Shown: positions 34,875-44,296 of the stretch, one piece after another
Layout: every line of letters starts with the position of its first letter
How positions within the stretch are numbered: position 1 is the stretch's first letter
DNA from: Hesseltinella vesiculosa
Lineage: Eukaryota; Mucoromycota; Mucoromycetes; Mucorales; Cunninghamellaceae
DNA length: 64,000 nucleotides
Assembly: GCA_002104935.1 (NCBI GenBank)
Contig: MCGT01000002.1
Location: 1,178,001-1,242,000, forward strand
Direction of reading: 5' to 3'
Notes under the pieces: model-generated
Told to the model about the DNA's origin: nothing
What the model saw: the letters and a program-made list of their open reading frames with translations, nothing else
Database searches by the model: none
Translations under genes and position numbers: made by a program

Positions 34875-35657
34875 ATGAAGTAAGCATCCATCCATCCGTC
34901 ATGACCATCCATCCATCAAACGCGCTCACCCATCATCCCGTTTCTTTACAGGCTCGAAATTTGTTCGTTCTCCGGCTACAAGATCTACCCTGCCAAGGGT
35001 AAGACCTACGTCCGCATTGACAGCAGGTAACAATGGCAAACCATTCTATCTTGCCACAATGATCCTCATCTCTTTTTCTCTCCTCTCTTTATAGAGTACG
35101 TACATTCCCCTCCCTTTCCCCCCACTCGATCCCTCCATGCACTGGAGAGAAGATGCAACCCACACCCAGCCAGCGATCACACCTTTTGACCCACCAACTC
35201 ATCCACTCCATTCCTCGAGTCAACTCCACTCCTTTTTTTTTTTTTGAATGGGCTACTCTCAACTATTCAGCCACCCCACCATCATCACCGCTTCTCTCTT
35301 CTCTCCAGTGCATTGGCCGTATCTCTTCTCTGTCCAGCGTCACTCATCCATTCTTTTTTTATATAGACCTTCCGTTTCATCAACGGTAAGGCTGAATCTT
35401 ACTTCCTCCAACGTCTGAACCCCCGCAAGGTGCGCTGGACCACCATCTACCGTCGCCTCAACAAGAAGGGTATCACTGAAGAAGTTGCCAAGAAGCGCTC
35501 TCGCAAGACTGTCAAGCACGAACGTGCCGTTGCCGGCACCACCTGGGAAGCCATCCGTGCCAAGCGTAACCAAAAGCCCGATGCCCGTGCCGCTGCCCGT
35601 CAAGCTGCCATTGCCAAGTCCAAGGAAGCTAAGAAGGCTACCGCCAAGAAGGCCTAA
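34875..35657 (+). CDS. RPL24: 60S ribosomal protein eL24
   Basis: Large-subunit ribosomal protein. Coding exons: 34875-34879 (ATGAA, 5 nt), 34952-35026, 35095 (one nucleotide) and 35367-35657, giving 123 aa, shorter than yeast eL24 (about 155) because of a brief C-terminal extension. Sequence landmarks: MKLEICSFSGYKIYPAKGK, TYVRIDSRTFRFINGKAES, NPRKVRWTTIYRRLNKKG, ITEEVAKKRSRKTVK, then an Ala/Lys-rich tail. Exon 2 ends in phase 2 (…GACAGCAG|GTAACA) and the last exon must begin in phase 0 at ACCTTCCGT, so exactly one extra nucleotide is required. The A at 35095 supplies it and makes AGA, Arg, exactly where yeast has Lys (RGDSKIFRF). The ATG-proximal first intron is typical of ribosomal protein genes. 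Identity is certain; the splicing model is inference. Confidence 0.93.
35095..35095 (+). other. RPL24: Putative single-nucleotide exon of RPL24
   Basis: The A is preceded by a long pyrimidine tract ending TTTATAG (3' splice site) and followed directly by GTACGT (5' splice site). It is the only nucleotide needed to keep the eL24 frame and align it without insertion. It splits what would otherwise be a 340-nt intron into 68 and 271 nt. Confidence 0.65.
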
Positions 35658-36313
35658 ATTTTGTATTCCACGTCCAACATTAAACACGCAATCCGTGCAC
35701 TTGTCCCTCTCCCTTTCATCTGCTTCGCATCCGGCCAGGATATCCTCTTTTATTTTCAGAGCTCTTCTGGAGTTGCCTGCGATCGAATGAGCTGGCTGTC
35801 GTCCCCTTCTGCTCAGGGTGCGCGAGAGTTTTATTTTCTTGACCTGCCCCATAGCTACACCCGCATCGCCCCCCTTTCTGTGCAAAGCACGAGCAGCATT
35901 GCGCATCCATAAACCATGATTTCTACCTCCATCCCGCCTTTTCAATGTCAACATGCGATTTCCACTTCACGCATCCCCCCATCCTTCTGCCATCCCTTTC
36001 GCAGCTCTGATCTTCCTAAGCCCAATGCTGGACACAGAACCCCACATGTTTCGCTTGATTCCGCTTGATTCTTGTCTATCCCTACGATCCTCTCCCGCCT
36101 GCGCAAGATTTCAGACCACTCATGCCGCTTGCGCTCTCTGGACAAACAACGTCACAGGCGCCAAAAAAAAAAAAAAAAAAAAGGCCTGAATTCTCGGTTT
36201 TGCTGCACTTTTCTGGTTGAAGCAAACATATCTGGATCCTGATCAGGTCTGAGTGAGCGATTTGAGAAAGAAAAAGAAGACAAGAAAAAAAAGAGCGCCT
36301 TGTTTTCTACCTT
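35658..36313. other. 3' region of RPL24 and spacer
   Basis: Follows the eL24 stop. C/T-rich, with an A-run at 36162-36181. A long minus-strand open frame runs into this region from the antisense of RPL24 but has no independent support. No gene seen. Confidence 0.55.
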
Positions 36314-36949
36314 GTGCGGAGACTGAACATGGCATTCATTTCCTTTTTCATTTGAAAAAAAAAAATACAAACGCTGCACAGGACAATTGAGTGATCGGAT
36401 CGATGTGAAATTTTGTATGGGTGCGGATATGCGTGAATGATGATGGTGCTGAAGAAACCAGGTCGATAGGCGAATGCTGCCCAGCCAACTTTTGATCACT
36501 TTCGTTTTGGCATCTCCGATTCCCCAGCTAAAAAAAAATGAAAATCAGCCATTTTCGCCAGGGGGACCACCCAAGCCCTAGACGGCCAAAATTTGCGTAC
36601 CAGTGCAAAAATGATAAGAATGACAACCCTTCCAGGCAGCGTGGGTGGGGACGCGCGAATGAGCATTGATGTAATGCACTTGGAGATTAACCACTAGCCA
36701 ATGGGGCATGATTTGTCATTGTGAGCTCATCAAAATGGGAATGAAAGGTTAAAAAAAAAAGGCTCACTCATTCTTTGATTGGGCCGCACGAAGTGACACG
36801 CACGCACATCACTCATCCACTGTGCCCCCCTCCCGCCTAAAACTACAAAAGCAACTCCCTGTTACATCAAAAAACTTAGCACCTCCTCTCCTCCATCATC
36901 ACGCACTGATGTTACCAAACCCTAAACCAAAAAAACCTCAAACCCATGT

Positions 36950-36957
36950 AAAAAAAA
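36950..36957 (-). terminator. RNA polymerase III terminator of tRNA-Ala
   Basis: Eight A on the plus strand, so T8 in the tRNA transcript, beginning 2 nt after the tRNA 3' end. Confidence 0.8.
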
Positions 36958-36959
36958 TC

Positions 36960-37030
36960 TGGAGATGGCGAGAATCGAACTCGCGTTTCAACTATGCGAA
37001 AGTAGTATTCTACCACTAAATTACATCCCC
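36960..37030 (-). tRNA. tRNA-Ala (anticodon CGC)
   Basis: A 71-nt cloverleaf on the minus strand, no intron. The acceptor GGGGATG pairs with CATCTCC and contains the G3:U70 wobble that identifies tRNA-Ala. D-stem ATTT/GAAT with loop AGTGGTA. Anticodon stem CTACT/AGTTG has one mismatch (position 28-42), loop TTCGCAT with anticodon CGC. T-arm GCGAG TTCGATT CTCGC is perfect. The A/T-rich D-stem differs from the usual GCTC/GAGC of Ala tRNAs. It lies in the centre of a large inverted repeat and is followed by a T8 terminator. Confidence 0.88.
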
Positions 37031-37216
37031 AAAACTGGGGGCTAAACCCCGAAAATGCTCTTGTTTTGTGCTCGGCATTTCGGCCGCCGTATTTCCGGGC
37101 GTCTCGGATTGGCTGATGACTGCTCTTTCCTTTTTTGTATGTTTTTTTTTTCTTTGGGATCAGGTGAGTTTGCGTTGCTTTTTTATTTGGAATTTCATGA
37201 CAACAACTCCATTAAT

Positions 37217-37360
37217 ACAATCTTCAATGCGATTTTCAGAGTGACATAAGCTCCTGAGCAATGAAATCTCACGGACCGAATATGTGGTGCTTGTCACAAA
37301 GTTTCTTGCCGCGACCTCTATGGATTTATCAAGCACTCTGAAAATCGCATTGAAGATTGT
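37217..37360. repeat. Perfect 27-bp inverted repeat
   Basis: The 27 bp at 37217-37243 (starting ACAATCTTCAATGCG) recur as an exact reverse complement at 37334-37360, separated by 90 bp. It is nested inside the larger inverted repeat. The strand can form a long hairpin. Confidence 0.85.
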
Positions 37361-37634
37361 GGTGTGCAAAGTTGGGGGTCCCCTGGCGAAAATGGCTGTC
37401 ATTCATTTTTTTTTAGCTGGGGAATCGGAGATGTCAAAACGCAAACGATCAAAAGTTGGCTGGGCGACCTTCACCAATCGACCTGATTTTTTCAGCATCA
37501 GCATCATTGAAGCGTTTGCGCATTCTCTCAAAATCTTATGTTGGTTCAATCACTCAAAATTGCTCTGCAGTGTTTACTTTTTTTTTTCAAAATGAAGAAA
37601 AAAAAAATAGGATGGTCATATTCAGCTTCCGCAC

Positions 37635-39179
37635 GGTCGCTTTCTTTTTCAGTCCCCTCTCAGCATAATGTTTTTTATTCTCTCTTTTCAGCTTACATTG
37701 TCATGTCTCCTCTTTTCATCTTAAATCGCACAAACACCTTTCATTTACCTGTAATATATTTTTCTGTCTTTGAAACCTGTTTGCTTGTTTGTTCAGGAAT
37801 GTCTTTCAATAACAAAACTCTGCAATGATTCAGAGGTAGGCTGTGCTTTTTTTTTTTTACTTTACATTCAACACTCCAAAGACTTTTTAATTATACTACA
37901 CTTTTCTATGTAGAAAACATGCAGCTGTCTGCTACGGAATGGTAATAGTGTTAACATAATCTAGCTATGTAACTTTGCTATATGTACCACACGTGAAGCT
38001 TCCAGTGCTAAATCAAAGCCTGCACTTTTTTGGCTGGTGTTTGCTAGATGACTGGGAACTGGAACACATTTACCCACGGGATGGGGGCCATCAATGCAAG
38101 ATTGACCGCGTTAAGCACCAACAGCAATGGCTCCAGGTAAACCCTGAATAGAAAAAAAATCCAGGCGATGCAACTTTTTTTTTTTTTTGGCATACCATTA
38201 TCGCTATGACATGAAGACCCTGTATTTGCTGAAACATATGAGCAACACTGGTGACTAAGCACAACGGCATGGGCGTTTTTACCAACTCTTGGGGTGATGA
38301 TGTTGCTGTTTGATCAAGATTTCTATTTCAACCTGTGGTCATGGCGCGTGGCGGTTACCTGTAGAGTAAAAAAAACCACAAGAAAAAGAGGAATGAGTGG
38401 TTTTTTGGAAAATAATCAAAAGGGAGGGGAGCATGCTTGTGATCATTAATATCTGTCGCGGTTGACTGCTCTACGTGACCACGGAGGAAGCAATCGTGAC
38501 CATAAAAGTGTCAGCCCTGGGCTTGAACCTACGGGACAAAGAGCCCCATCCCCAGGCCATTCCCTTGTTGTCTCTGATGTGTCGCAACTCCTGGTTTTTC
38601 TCGTACTGTTCTGGCACTGCGGTGTGCGAGCTTCCTGTTGTTTTTTGCAGCTGGGGATTGTGACGAGTCCAAATCAGAAGTGACGAAACGCTGGGCTGGG
38701 CAGCCAAATTTGGAAGGTGGCACGATTGTGTCTCCGCCAAAGTCAAAGCAATGCTGGTTTTTTTTTTTTTTTGCAGATGCAAATAAAACACGCATTGACT
38801 GGATTTCTGACGATTGTGTTTTTAAAGTCAAGATATAAATTACTATACCATCCAGAACTGAAAAAAAAAGAGTTAGCGTAAACCAGTGGGTGAGTAACCC
38901 TCAAAAGCTCGGGAAATATCCCGCTGTATGCAATGTTTGAAGTCATTTTTTATATTTCTAATTGACTTGCTACTGCGTTTATTTTCCCAGATTTCGTATG
39001 AAAATTGGCATCAATGACCTTGGGAAGCGGACGCGCACCGTGACATCATGGTCGTTGATATGAAAATTTTCGTCTATTATGATAGTTGGTAATTTTATTT
39101 TTTTTAGAGTCACTATGTTCTGCTTTTTCATGACTCCAGCAGCTTTTGGTTATGTCATTGGTTTTGTATCTTTCTTTTC
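37635..39179. other. Long gene-poor stretch, possible gene remnant
   Basis: A/T-rich, with many stops. On the minus strand, 38285-38046 contains two short frames that could be exon fragments (…HMFQQIQGLHVIAIM and a hydrophobic PLLLVLNAVNLALMAPIPW segment) with splice-like borders, but no start, domain or continuation was found. Nothing else supported. Confidence 0.4.
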
Positions 39180-39887
39180 TTAGATCCAATAGAAATTGAT
39201 GCCATAGGTTGCTGACACCACGACTTCACGGCCTTCCATCTGTTCCATGTTTGTGTAGATGGTTGCGATAAAGGGCACACCGCGTTCATTGGCCCACCGC
39301 TGGCCAACTCGGAGATGCTGGTTTGCCGGTGAAAAGTGATCAGATGGGAGGAACGTGCGCATATAGGATGACCAACGACCAAGAGCTTCGAGAACCAAGG
39401 TTTCGTTCGCCATCCAGGAGTCGTCCGTGGCATTGTCGGGAGGGTACTGGACTAGGACGCTGTGCAAGCGGTGGACAACAGGGTGCAAAAGCCCAGCCTG
39501 GCGCATGGCACTTGCGAAGTAGAATGCGTCTTGCTGGAGACTGTTCGCCCACTGGAACCATTGTTGTTGGTGCTGAGCGTCACGAGGGATGTGACAGTGG
39601 AGCTGCGGGTAATGGATGTTCCAGAGACGCTGGACCTGAACGGCTCTGAATGAAAAAAAAAAAAAAAGTGAGCAGAGCGGAGCCTTTTTTTTTTTTACCG
39701 GTGATGGGAGTGGGGAGGGCCAACGGCTCGACCTAAATCGTCCATGCGGCGGTACGCCGCCAGGCTCATTACTTCGTTGTACCTTGTTTGCACTTGGTCG
39801 AGGAAGCGGACGCGGGCGAGACGGAGGGTGGCAAAGGCTTGGTACTGTTGCTTGGCAGTGGCGAGATCGTCATAGGCATACGCAAGT
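39180..39887 (-). CDS. Unrecognised protein, C-terminal exons
   Basis: Two exons in transcript order, 39887-39699 and 39645-39180, joined through a 53-nt intron; both lengths fit the phases exactly. They encode about 218 residues: a helical part (LAYAYDDLATAKQQYQAF, RLARVRFLDQVQTRYNEV), a Gln/Trp-rich part (QQQWFQWANSLQQDAFYF) and an unusual C-terminus (RGVPFIATIYTNMEQ, REVVVSATYGINFYWI). I do not recognise the family. An upstream exon ending at 40036 (…FDTLSTPAG) would continue in phase, and further open stretches with glycosylation-like NVT/NLT sites lie at 40265-40346, so the full gene may start near 40.5-40.7 kb. The 5' half could not be resolved. Confidence 0.5.
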
Positions 39888-40886
39888 CTTGATATCAGGC
39901 GAGGCAAGCCAGTATGATCAGGAAAAAAAAAACAAGAAAAGAAAGTCGAGAAATTAGCATGGGTTCCGCGTTTTTTTTCTTATTTGAGTTCATAATAATA
40001 TATTCGCTCAATTACCTCTATGCAAGTCTTTCTACCCTGCAGGGGTTGAAAGCGTGTCAAAGTGCTTCCCAACAGGGGATTCGAAGCAGTACTCGCTGGT
40101 GTCTGGATTTGCAGAGGGTCTGCTCATTGGGTTCATTCGTTGGGAAGGAATGAACCGAATACGTAAGTTGGAGATTGCAAAATGCCAGAGACGACCGAGG
40201 TGTGAGGTGTGCTGAAGAGCGAGTGTTGCTTTTTTTTTTTTTTTTTTTTCGTATTTAACAGATCTGTGCCAAGGTCAGATTTGAACAGGACTGAGAGAGC
40301 TGAAATTCAGCAAGCAGCATGTCCATGTTGGTGACATTGATGGGCTAGAGAAGAAGTTGAAGAAAGGTGGAAAATAAAAAAGAGAGCACCCTTTTATAAT
40401 TTTTTTTTTCTCTTTGTTTTGTTGCTGTGGGTCCTGAAAAGGGTAACGACATCTTGACTGTTGTCGGCGCCTTCTTGCCGAGAAAGAAAAAAAAAAAAAA
40501 CGTGCCAGCAACCAGACCTCCTCGGTCGATCCAATGCCAACAACAATGAGAATGTCGGCTACTCCAAGTCAGGAGTGTCGTCTGGACTGCGTGGGAAAGC
40601 TGGGTGGGCTGAGCAATGGATTTCAGGGGCTGCCGTGGACTTTCGGTCCCCTTGTCCCCATGTCGTCAGCACTAGTGCCATTTTGATAAACTGCCAACGA
40701 GAGTGGATTCTTAGTCTGGATATGATTTTGATAAATGTCGATGAGAATAGGTTTATTCTGGTGCAGAGGGCAAAGGTGGCAATCAAAAATGTTTTTTATT
40801 TTCTATAAAAAAAAGGAGGGGGTAAAAATCAAACTAATGGACATGTACAAGATGAATTAAAGAGAGGGAGAGAGTGAACGGGCTTT
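39888..40886. other. Ambiguous region, possible 5' exons of the unknown gene
   Basis: Several short frames open on both strands over 40040-40160 and 40300-40790. On the minus strand they could be 5' exons of the gene at 39180-39887; on the plus strand 40043-40161 also reads as a plausible exon (SGFAEGLLIGFIRWE) with a good GTAAGT donor. No consistent model for either strand could be built. Confidence 0.35.
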
Positions 40887-43076
40887 CTAATCGTGCTGAT
40901 CAAGGGGGGCTTCGGCAGGGGGGTGGGAGAGGGAGGTGGGGGTGGTGAAGAGAGAAGAGAAGATGTGCTGGAGGCGGGCTTTGTTGTGGCGCCAGAAGGT
41001 TTGGACGCGTTCAAAGGACGAGCGGTGACTGACGTCGACCATGGCCAACATGTCGGACCAGGCGGTTTGGAGCTCGTGGTCCATGTCCATGAAGATCATT
41101 TCCCACTGGTTGATGAGCTGGAGGTTGTTTTTTTCCATCTTGCGGCGGGCGCTGGTCCAGATGAGAGCAAGGGTGTGTTCGTGGTCATCAGGGCGAGGCT
41201 GGGAGTCGTTGAAGAGAGCTTGCTGTTGAGCAACCCAGTTGAGGTCGTCGGCGACGGTGTTGACCATGTCGAGGGTGTTGGCCATCATGTTGGTCCAGGA
41301 GAGGATGAGCTGGGTGAGGTAGTTGTCGTAGGTAGCCTTGTTGAGGGCGGCGACGTTTTCCCAGAGACGTTCGTACAAAAAGTGCATGGGCTGCTGGCGG
41401 CGGGGAGGCACGGCGTTGAAGAGTTGGCGGTGGAGGAGCTTTTCGAGCCGGTGGAACCGTTTGAGCATGTTGTTTTTGAGGTGTAGGAGCTGGTCGACGC
41501 TTGGGCGGCTGGGGTGGTAGGGCAGATCGGCGGGGCGGCGGATCAGAGAGGTGGTTTTGTGGTTGTGGAGCAGGCGTTTGAAGTGGCCGTGATGGTTGGG
41601 CTTGGGATGATCGCCCCGGGCATCCAGGTCGTCACCGGCTTGATCGGAGCTGGCAGGGCTGGCGAGGTCCAGCAAGAAGTCGTCATCGAGGTCCATGGTG
41701 GTGGGTGTGGAGGGCGAGTGGGCAGAGGCAGTAGGAAGGATCCTTTTTCTCGAGGCGGAGCGGGGGCAGATGCAGTCGATCGAGTTCTCGACCTCGGTGT
41801 AGAGCTGGTCGAGTTCATACATCCATTCGTAGCGGGAGCGGGGCGGCTGGTTGGTGTGGGTGGCGAGAAGCAGCATGGCCTGGTGGCGCTGGGTGGGCGA
41901 ACAGCGGAAGGAAGCCAGGGAGGAGGGCAGGTCGTTGTTGGAAGAAGTGGAGGACAGGCAGTCGAGCATGGATTCGAGAGTGTCATAGAGGCCGTGGACG
42001 AGCTCGATCCAGTCGTGCTGGGTCTGGACAACAAACTGGTGCGTGCGGGCAGCGCCATGGGTCGCCCAGTCGATGAAGTCGCGCTTGGAGTAGCTGACGA
42101 GGTGTTGCTCGTGGGACGACAGGGACTGGTAGTAGCGGGTCATTTGCTGTTTGTAAAAGACGCCGTGGAAGTCGGTGGTGACCATGTCTTGGAAGATGCC
42201 GTCCAGAGCGGAAAAGGCGTCGGTGGTGGACGTGGCCAAGGCGCTGCTGGAGGGTTTCTTACTGTGGCCAAGGTTGCCGAGGGAGCCGATGCCATCGGCG
42301 TCGAACAGGGCGGTGACTTGGCGATAGACGTGGCGAAGGTAGGCATCAATGCCGATGTGGTGGCACAGGATCATCCAGCGGCGGGTGAGGGACGAGGAGA
42401 TCAGGTGAAGCTCGAGGGCGGGTGAAGCCCGGACGTCGTCGAGATATTGCAGGAGGTCGTCCTTTTTTTCCAGCCAGGAGCCCAAGCCAGCGTGGAGCGA
42501 GCGGTGCAGGTTGTAGGTCAGAGGGCGCAGGTAGGTCTGGGACAAGGCGCTGCAGGCATCAGCAGTGTTTTCCCAGGTGGATTGCACGAGACCAGGTACA
42601 TCCCAATCGACGATGAGGGTGTGGTGGATGGCGTGGGCGCAATGGGTAGACGTACGCATGCAGGCGTCCAGGGCTGTCTGAGCAGACGATTTGGCCAGAT
42701 TAATCATGCGAGGTAGGGTGGATTCCATAAACGAGGCGATGGACGAGTGGGTGGACGGCTGGCGGTTTGGCGACACGTCCTTGCTCTTTTTGCTGTCTCG
42801 TTCAGACAGAGGGCAGAACATGGAAGAGGCGGCATTTTGCATGATGGTGGAGTTAGCATCTTCAGTCATAGGATCAGGATCGGTGTGGGCTAATGTTTTG
42901 TATTCGAATTCTTTTGCTGGGGTGTTCAAGATCGGGGTGGCTGTCAGGGTGGCTGTCGTTGATGCCACAGTGGTAACGCTTGCGGTAGGCACGGCCGAAT
43001 CAATTCCGGCATCATCCTGTGCAGAGCATGTCACATGGAGCACTATACATAACAGTAGCAGATAGCGTAGGATCAT
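40887..43076 (-). CDS. Large predicted secreted protein of unknown function
   Basis: Single exon, 729 aa, starting at MILRYLLLLCIVLHVTCSAQ, a clear signal peptide with a likely cleavage after CSA. The same frame extends upstream to an artefactual Met at 43190 through a Phe-rich leader translation. After a Thr/Ala/Val-rich linker the mature part is long, helical and His/Asp/Trp-rich, with scattered Cys and motifs such as WDVPGLVQSTWENTADAC and LLQYLDDVRASPALELHL. No transmembrane segment or GPI-like tail is apparent; it ends HPPAEAPLDQHD. No known domain recognised. It lies next to another secreted-protein gene on the same strand, so extracellular or cell-wall function is the reasonable guess. 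Confidence 0.8.
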   Translation of the reverse strand: MILRYLLLLCIVLHVTCSAQDDAGIDSAVPTASVTTVASTTATLTATPILNTPAKEFEYKTLAHTDPDPMTEDANSTIMQNAASSMFCPLSERDSKKSKDVSPNRQPSTHSSIASFMESTLPRMINLAKSSAQTALDACMRTSTHCAHAIHHTLIVDWDVPGLVQSTWENTADACSALSQTYLRPLTYNLHRSLHAGLGSWLEKKDDLLQYLDDVRASPALELHLISSSLTRRWMILCHHIGIDAYLRHVYRQVTALFDADGIGSLGNLGHSKKPSSSALATSTTDAFSALDGIFQDMVTTDFHGVFYKQQMTRYYQSLSSHEQHLVSYSKRDFIDWATHGAARTHQFVVQTQHDWIELVHGLYDTLESMLDCLSSTSSNNDLPSSLASFRCSPTQRHQAMLLLATHTNQPPRSRYEWMYELDQLYTEVENSIDCICPRSASRKRILPTASAHSPSTPTTMDLDDDFLLDLASPASSDQAGDDLDARGDHPKPNHHGHFKRLLHNHKTTSLIRRPADLPYHPSRPSVDQLLHLKNNMLKRFHRLEKLLHRQLFNAVPPRRQQPMHFLYERLWENVAALNKATYDNYLTQLILSWTNMMANTLDMVNTVADDLNWVAQQQALFNDSQPRPDDHEHTLALIWTSARRKMEKNNLQLINQWEMIFMDMDHELQTAWSDMLAMVDVSHRSSFERVQTFWRHNKARLQHIFSSLFTTPTSLSHPPAEAPLDQHD

Positions 43077-43765
43077 AACACCTCTTGAGAAGACGAAAAA
43101 AAAAAAAAAAGGGAGAAACAAAAAAAATAAAATAGAGCAGCTAGGAAAAAACAAATGGAAATTGCCATTGCCAGCTTGGCATTCTTGCATCTTTACGCCC
43201 CGCCCAACATTGTTTCAGCCATGTGTGGTTATGGCTGCTTTTGTAGAAATAATAATAATAGTAATAAAATGGGGGCATGTCTCGAGAATTATCGCTAGAA
43301 GAAAAGAGCTTGAACGATGCTGATAGCCTTTTTTGCGGAGAGATGGGCTTGTCTGTTTTTCCAAAATTGGACAACATCTTCTACGGCCAAGAACAAGGAA
43401 ACAGTTCATCCATAGTAAAGCCCTGTAAAAAAGTGACAAACGCACACTCCAAATTATATGGCCTTCGTTTAGCCTGGAGTGCCTGGTGACAATAGCAGAG
43501 CAAACGCACACAGCCATGCCGTTTGCTGGCTTGGTGCCAGGTTATTATGATGTCATCCTGGCTGCCCATGGTTCTGCAGTATGGGAGAGAGCTGGGATTT
43601 GAAGGTCTTTTTTTTTTTTTTTTGGATGAAAAAGAATATTGATGCAGTTCACTTTTGAGTCAATGGCAATGAATGCTGGAAAACTTTAAGCTTAGCCAAC
43701 CTGCCAAATTGGGTAATGTCCTGTTCGTCGCAGTAATATGAAGCAAAAAAATTTTTCTACTTTAT
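43077..43765. other. Intergenic region upstream of the large secreted protein
   Basis: Promoter side of the minus-strand gene ending at 43076 and 3' side of the Cys-rich gene. Contains a T-run at 43606-43623. No coding frame with support. Confidence 0.55.
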
Positions 43766-44296
43766 TCACATGCATTCGAGCCCCCAGTAGCCTTGTTTGC
43801 ATGAGGTGCCCGACTTGCAAGACAGATTCTCACAGGCTTCACCAGGAAGGGCTGAACATAGGCCGTTGATGCACTCTCGCCTATCAGAGCAAGGGGCCTT
43901 GGTGCAGTCTTCACCAGCATTGGCATATCTGCGGCATTCAGTTGTTGAACCATATTTCGGCTTGAGACAGAAGAATCCAGCGCCGTCACCACAACATTTT
44001 TTCTGCTCGCTACAGGGTTCAAATTCAAAAGAACAGCTGGGTCTTTTCTCGCAAATTCGCAAATTGGGGTTGCAGTACTCGCCGGCAGAGCAGTTGTCCA
44101 AGTTCGGAGTGCATTTTTTTGGGGGATTGAGGGCCGAGCATTGACAGAGACCTTTGAATCTGCCAGTCAGGTTACATTTCTTCACATAACCAGGAGCGCA
44201 ATTGGGACATGTGGCGTCATCAGTACATGGAGGTTTAGCAAAGACATCAACCGTACACAGCAATACCACCACCAGCCAAAAAAGGTAGAGCTTCAT
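43766..44296 (-). CDS. Small secreted cysteine-rich protein
   Basis: Single exon, 176 aa. Signal peptide MKLYLFWLVVVLLCTVDVFA, then a mature chain with 24 cysteines in a spacing that repeats the theme C-x4-6-C…G-x2-C: CSAGEYCNPNLRIC, CCGDGAGFFCLKP, CSDRRECINGLC and CKSGTSCKQG. One CC pair (KKCCGDG) and one N-glycosylation sequon (CNLT). The pattern resembles disulfide-rich extracellular modules of the Dickkopf/colipase or knottin sort but matches no family I can name with confidence. It may be a surface or effector-like protein; no function is claimed. Confidence 0.8.
   Translation of the reverse strand: MKLYLFWLVVVLLCTVDVFAKPPCTDDATCPNCAPGYVKKCNLTGRFKGLCQCSALNPPKKCTPNLDNCSAGEYCNPNLRICEKRPSCSFEFEPCSEQKKCCGDGAGFFCLKPKYGSTTECRRYANAGEDCTKAPCSDRRECINGLCSALPGEACENLSCKSGTSCKQGYWGLECM

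Larger units (their letters stand above)
36314..37634. repeat. Large imperfect inverted repeat flanking tRNA-Ala
   Basis: Two arms of about 250 bp face each other: 36314-36566 and 37379-37634. The inner 88 bp (36479-36566 and 37379-37466) are near identical after reverse complementing, sharing for example CAGCTAAAA and CATCTCCGATTCCCCAGC. The outer parts are diverged but collinear (GTGCGGA near 36314 matches TCCGCAC near 37628-37634). About 810 bp separate the arms and contain the tRNA and a second, perfect inverted repeat. No coding capacity was found between the arms. It could be a foldback/MITE-like element or an inverted duplication. Confidence 0.75.

Noticed and set aside
35340..35954. 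204-codon open frame on the minus strand
   Set aside because: It is antisense to the eL24 exon; its Gly/Leu/Ala-rich translation mirrors the Lys/Ala codon bias of RPL24 and it has no domain or start context.
38455..38545. tRNA-like motif (GGTTCAAGCCC on the minus strand)
   Set aside because: The T-stem does not pair and no matching acceptor or anticodon stem could be folded.
40461..40808. 115-codon plus-strand frame
   Set aside because: No start context, the first third is poly-Lys from an A-run, and it competes with open frames on the other strand.
41514..42425. 303-codon open frame on the plus strand
   Set aside because: Antisense to the 729-aa secreted protein; Gly/Val-rich shadow without signal or domain.
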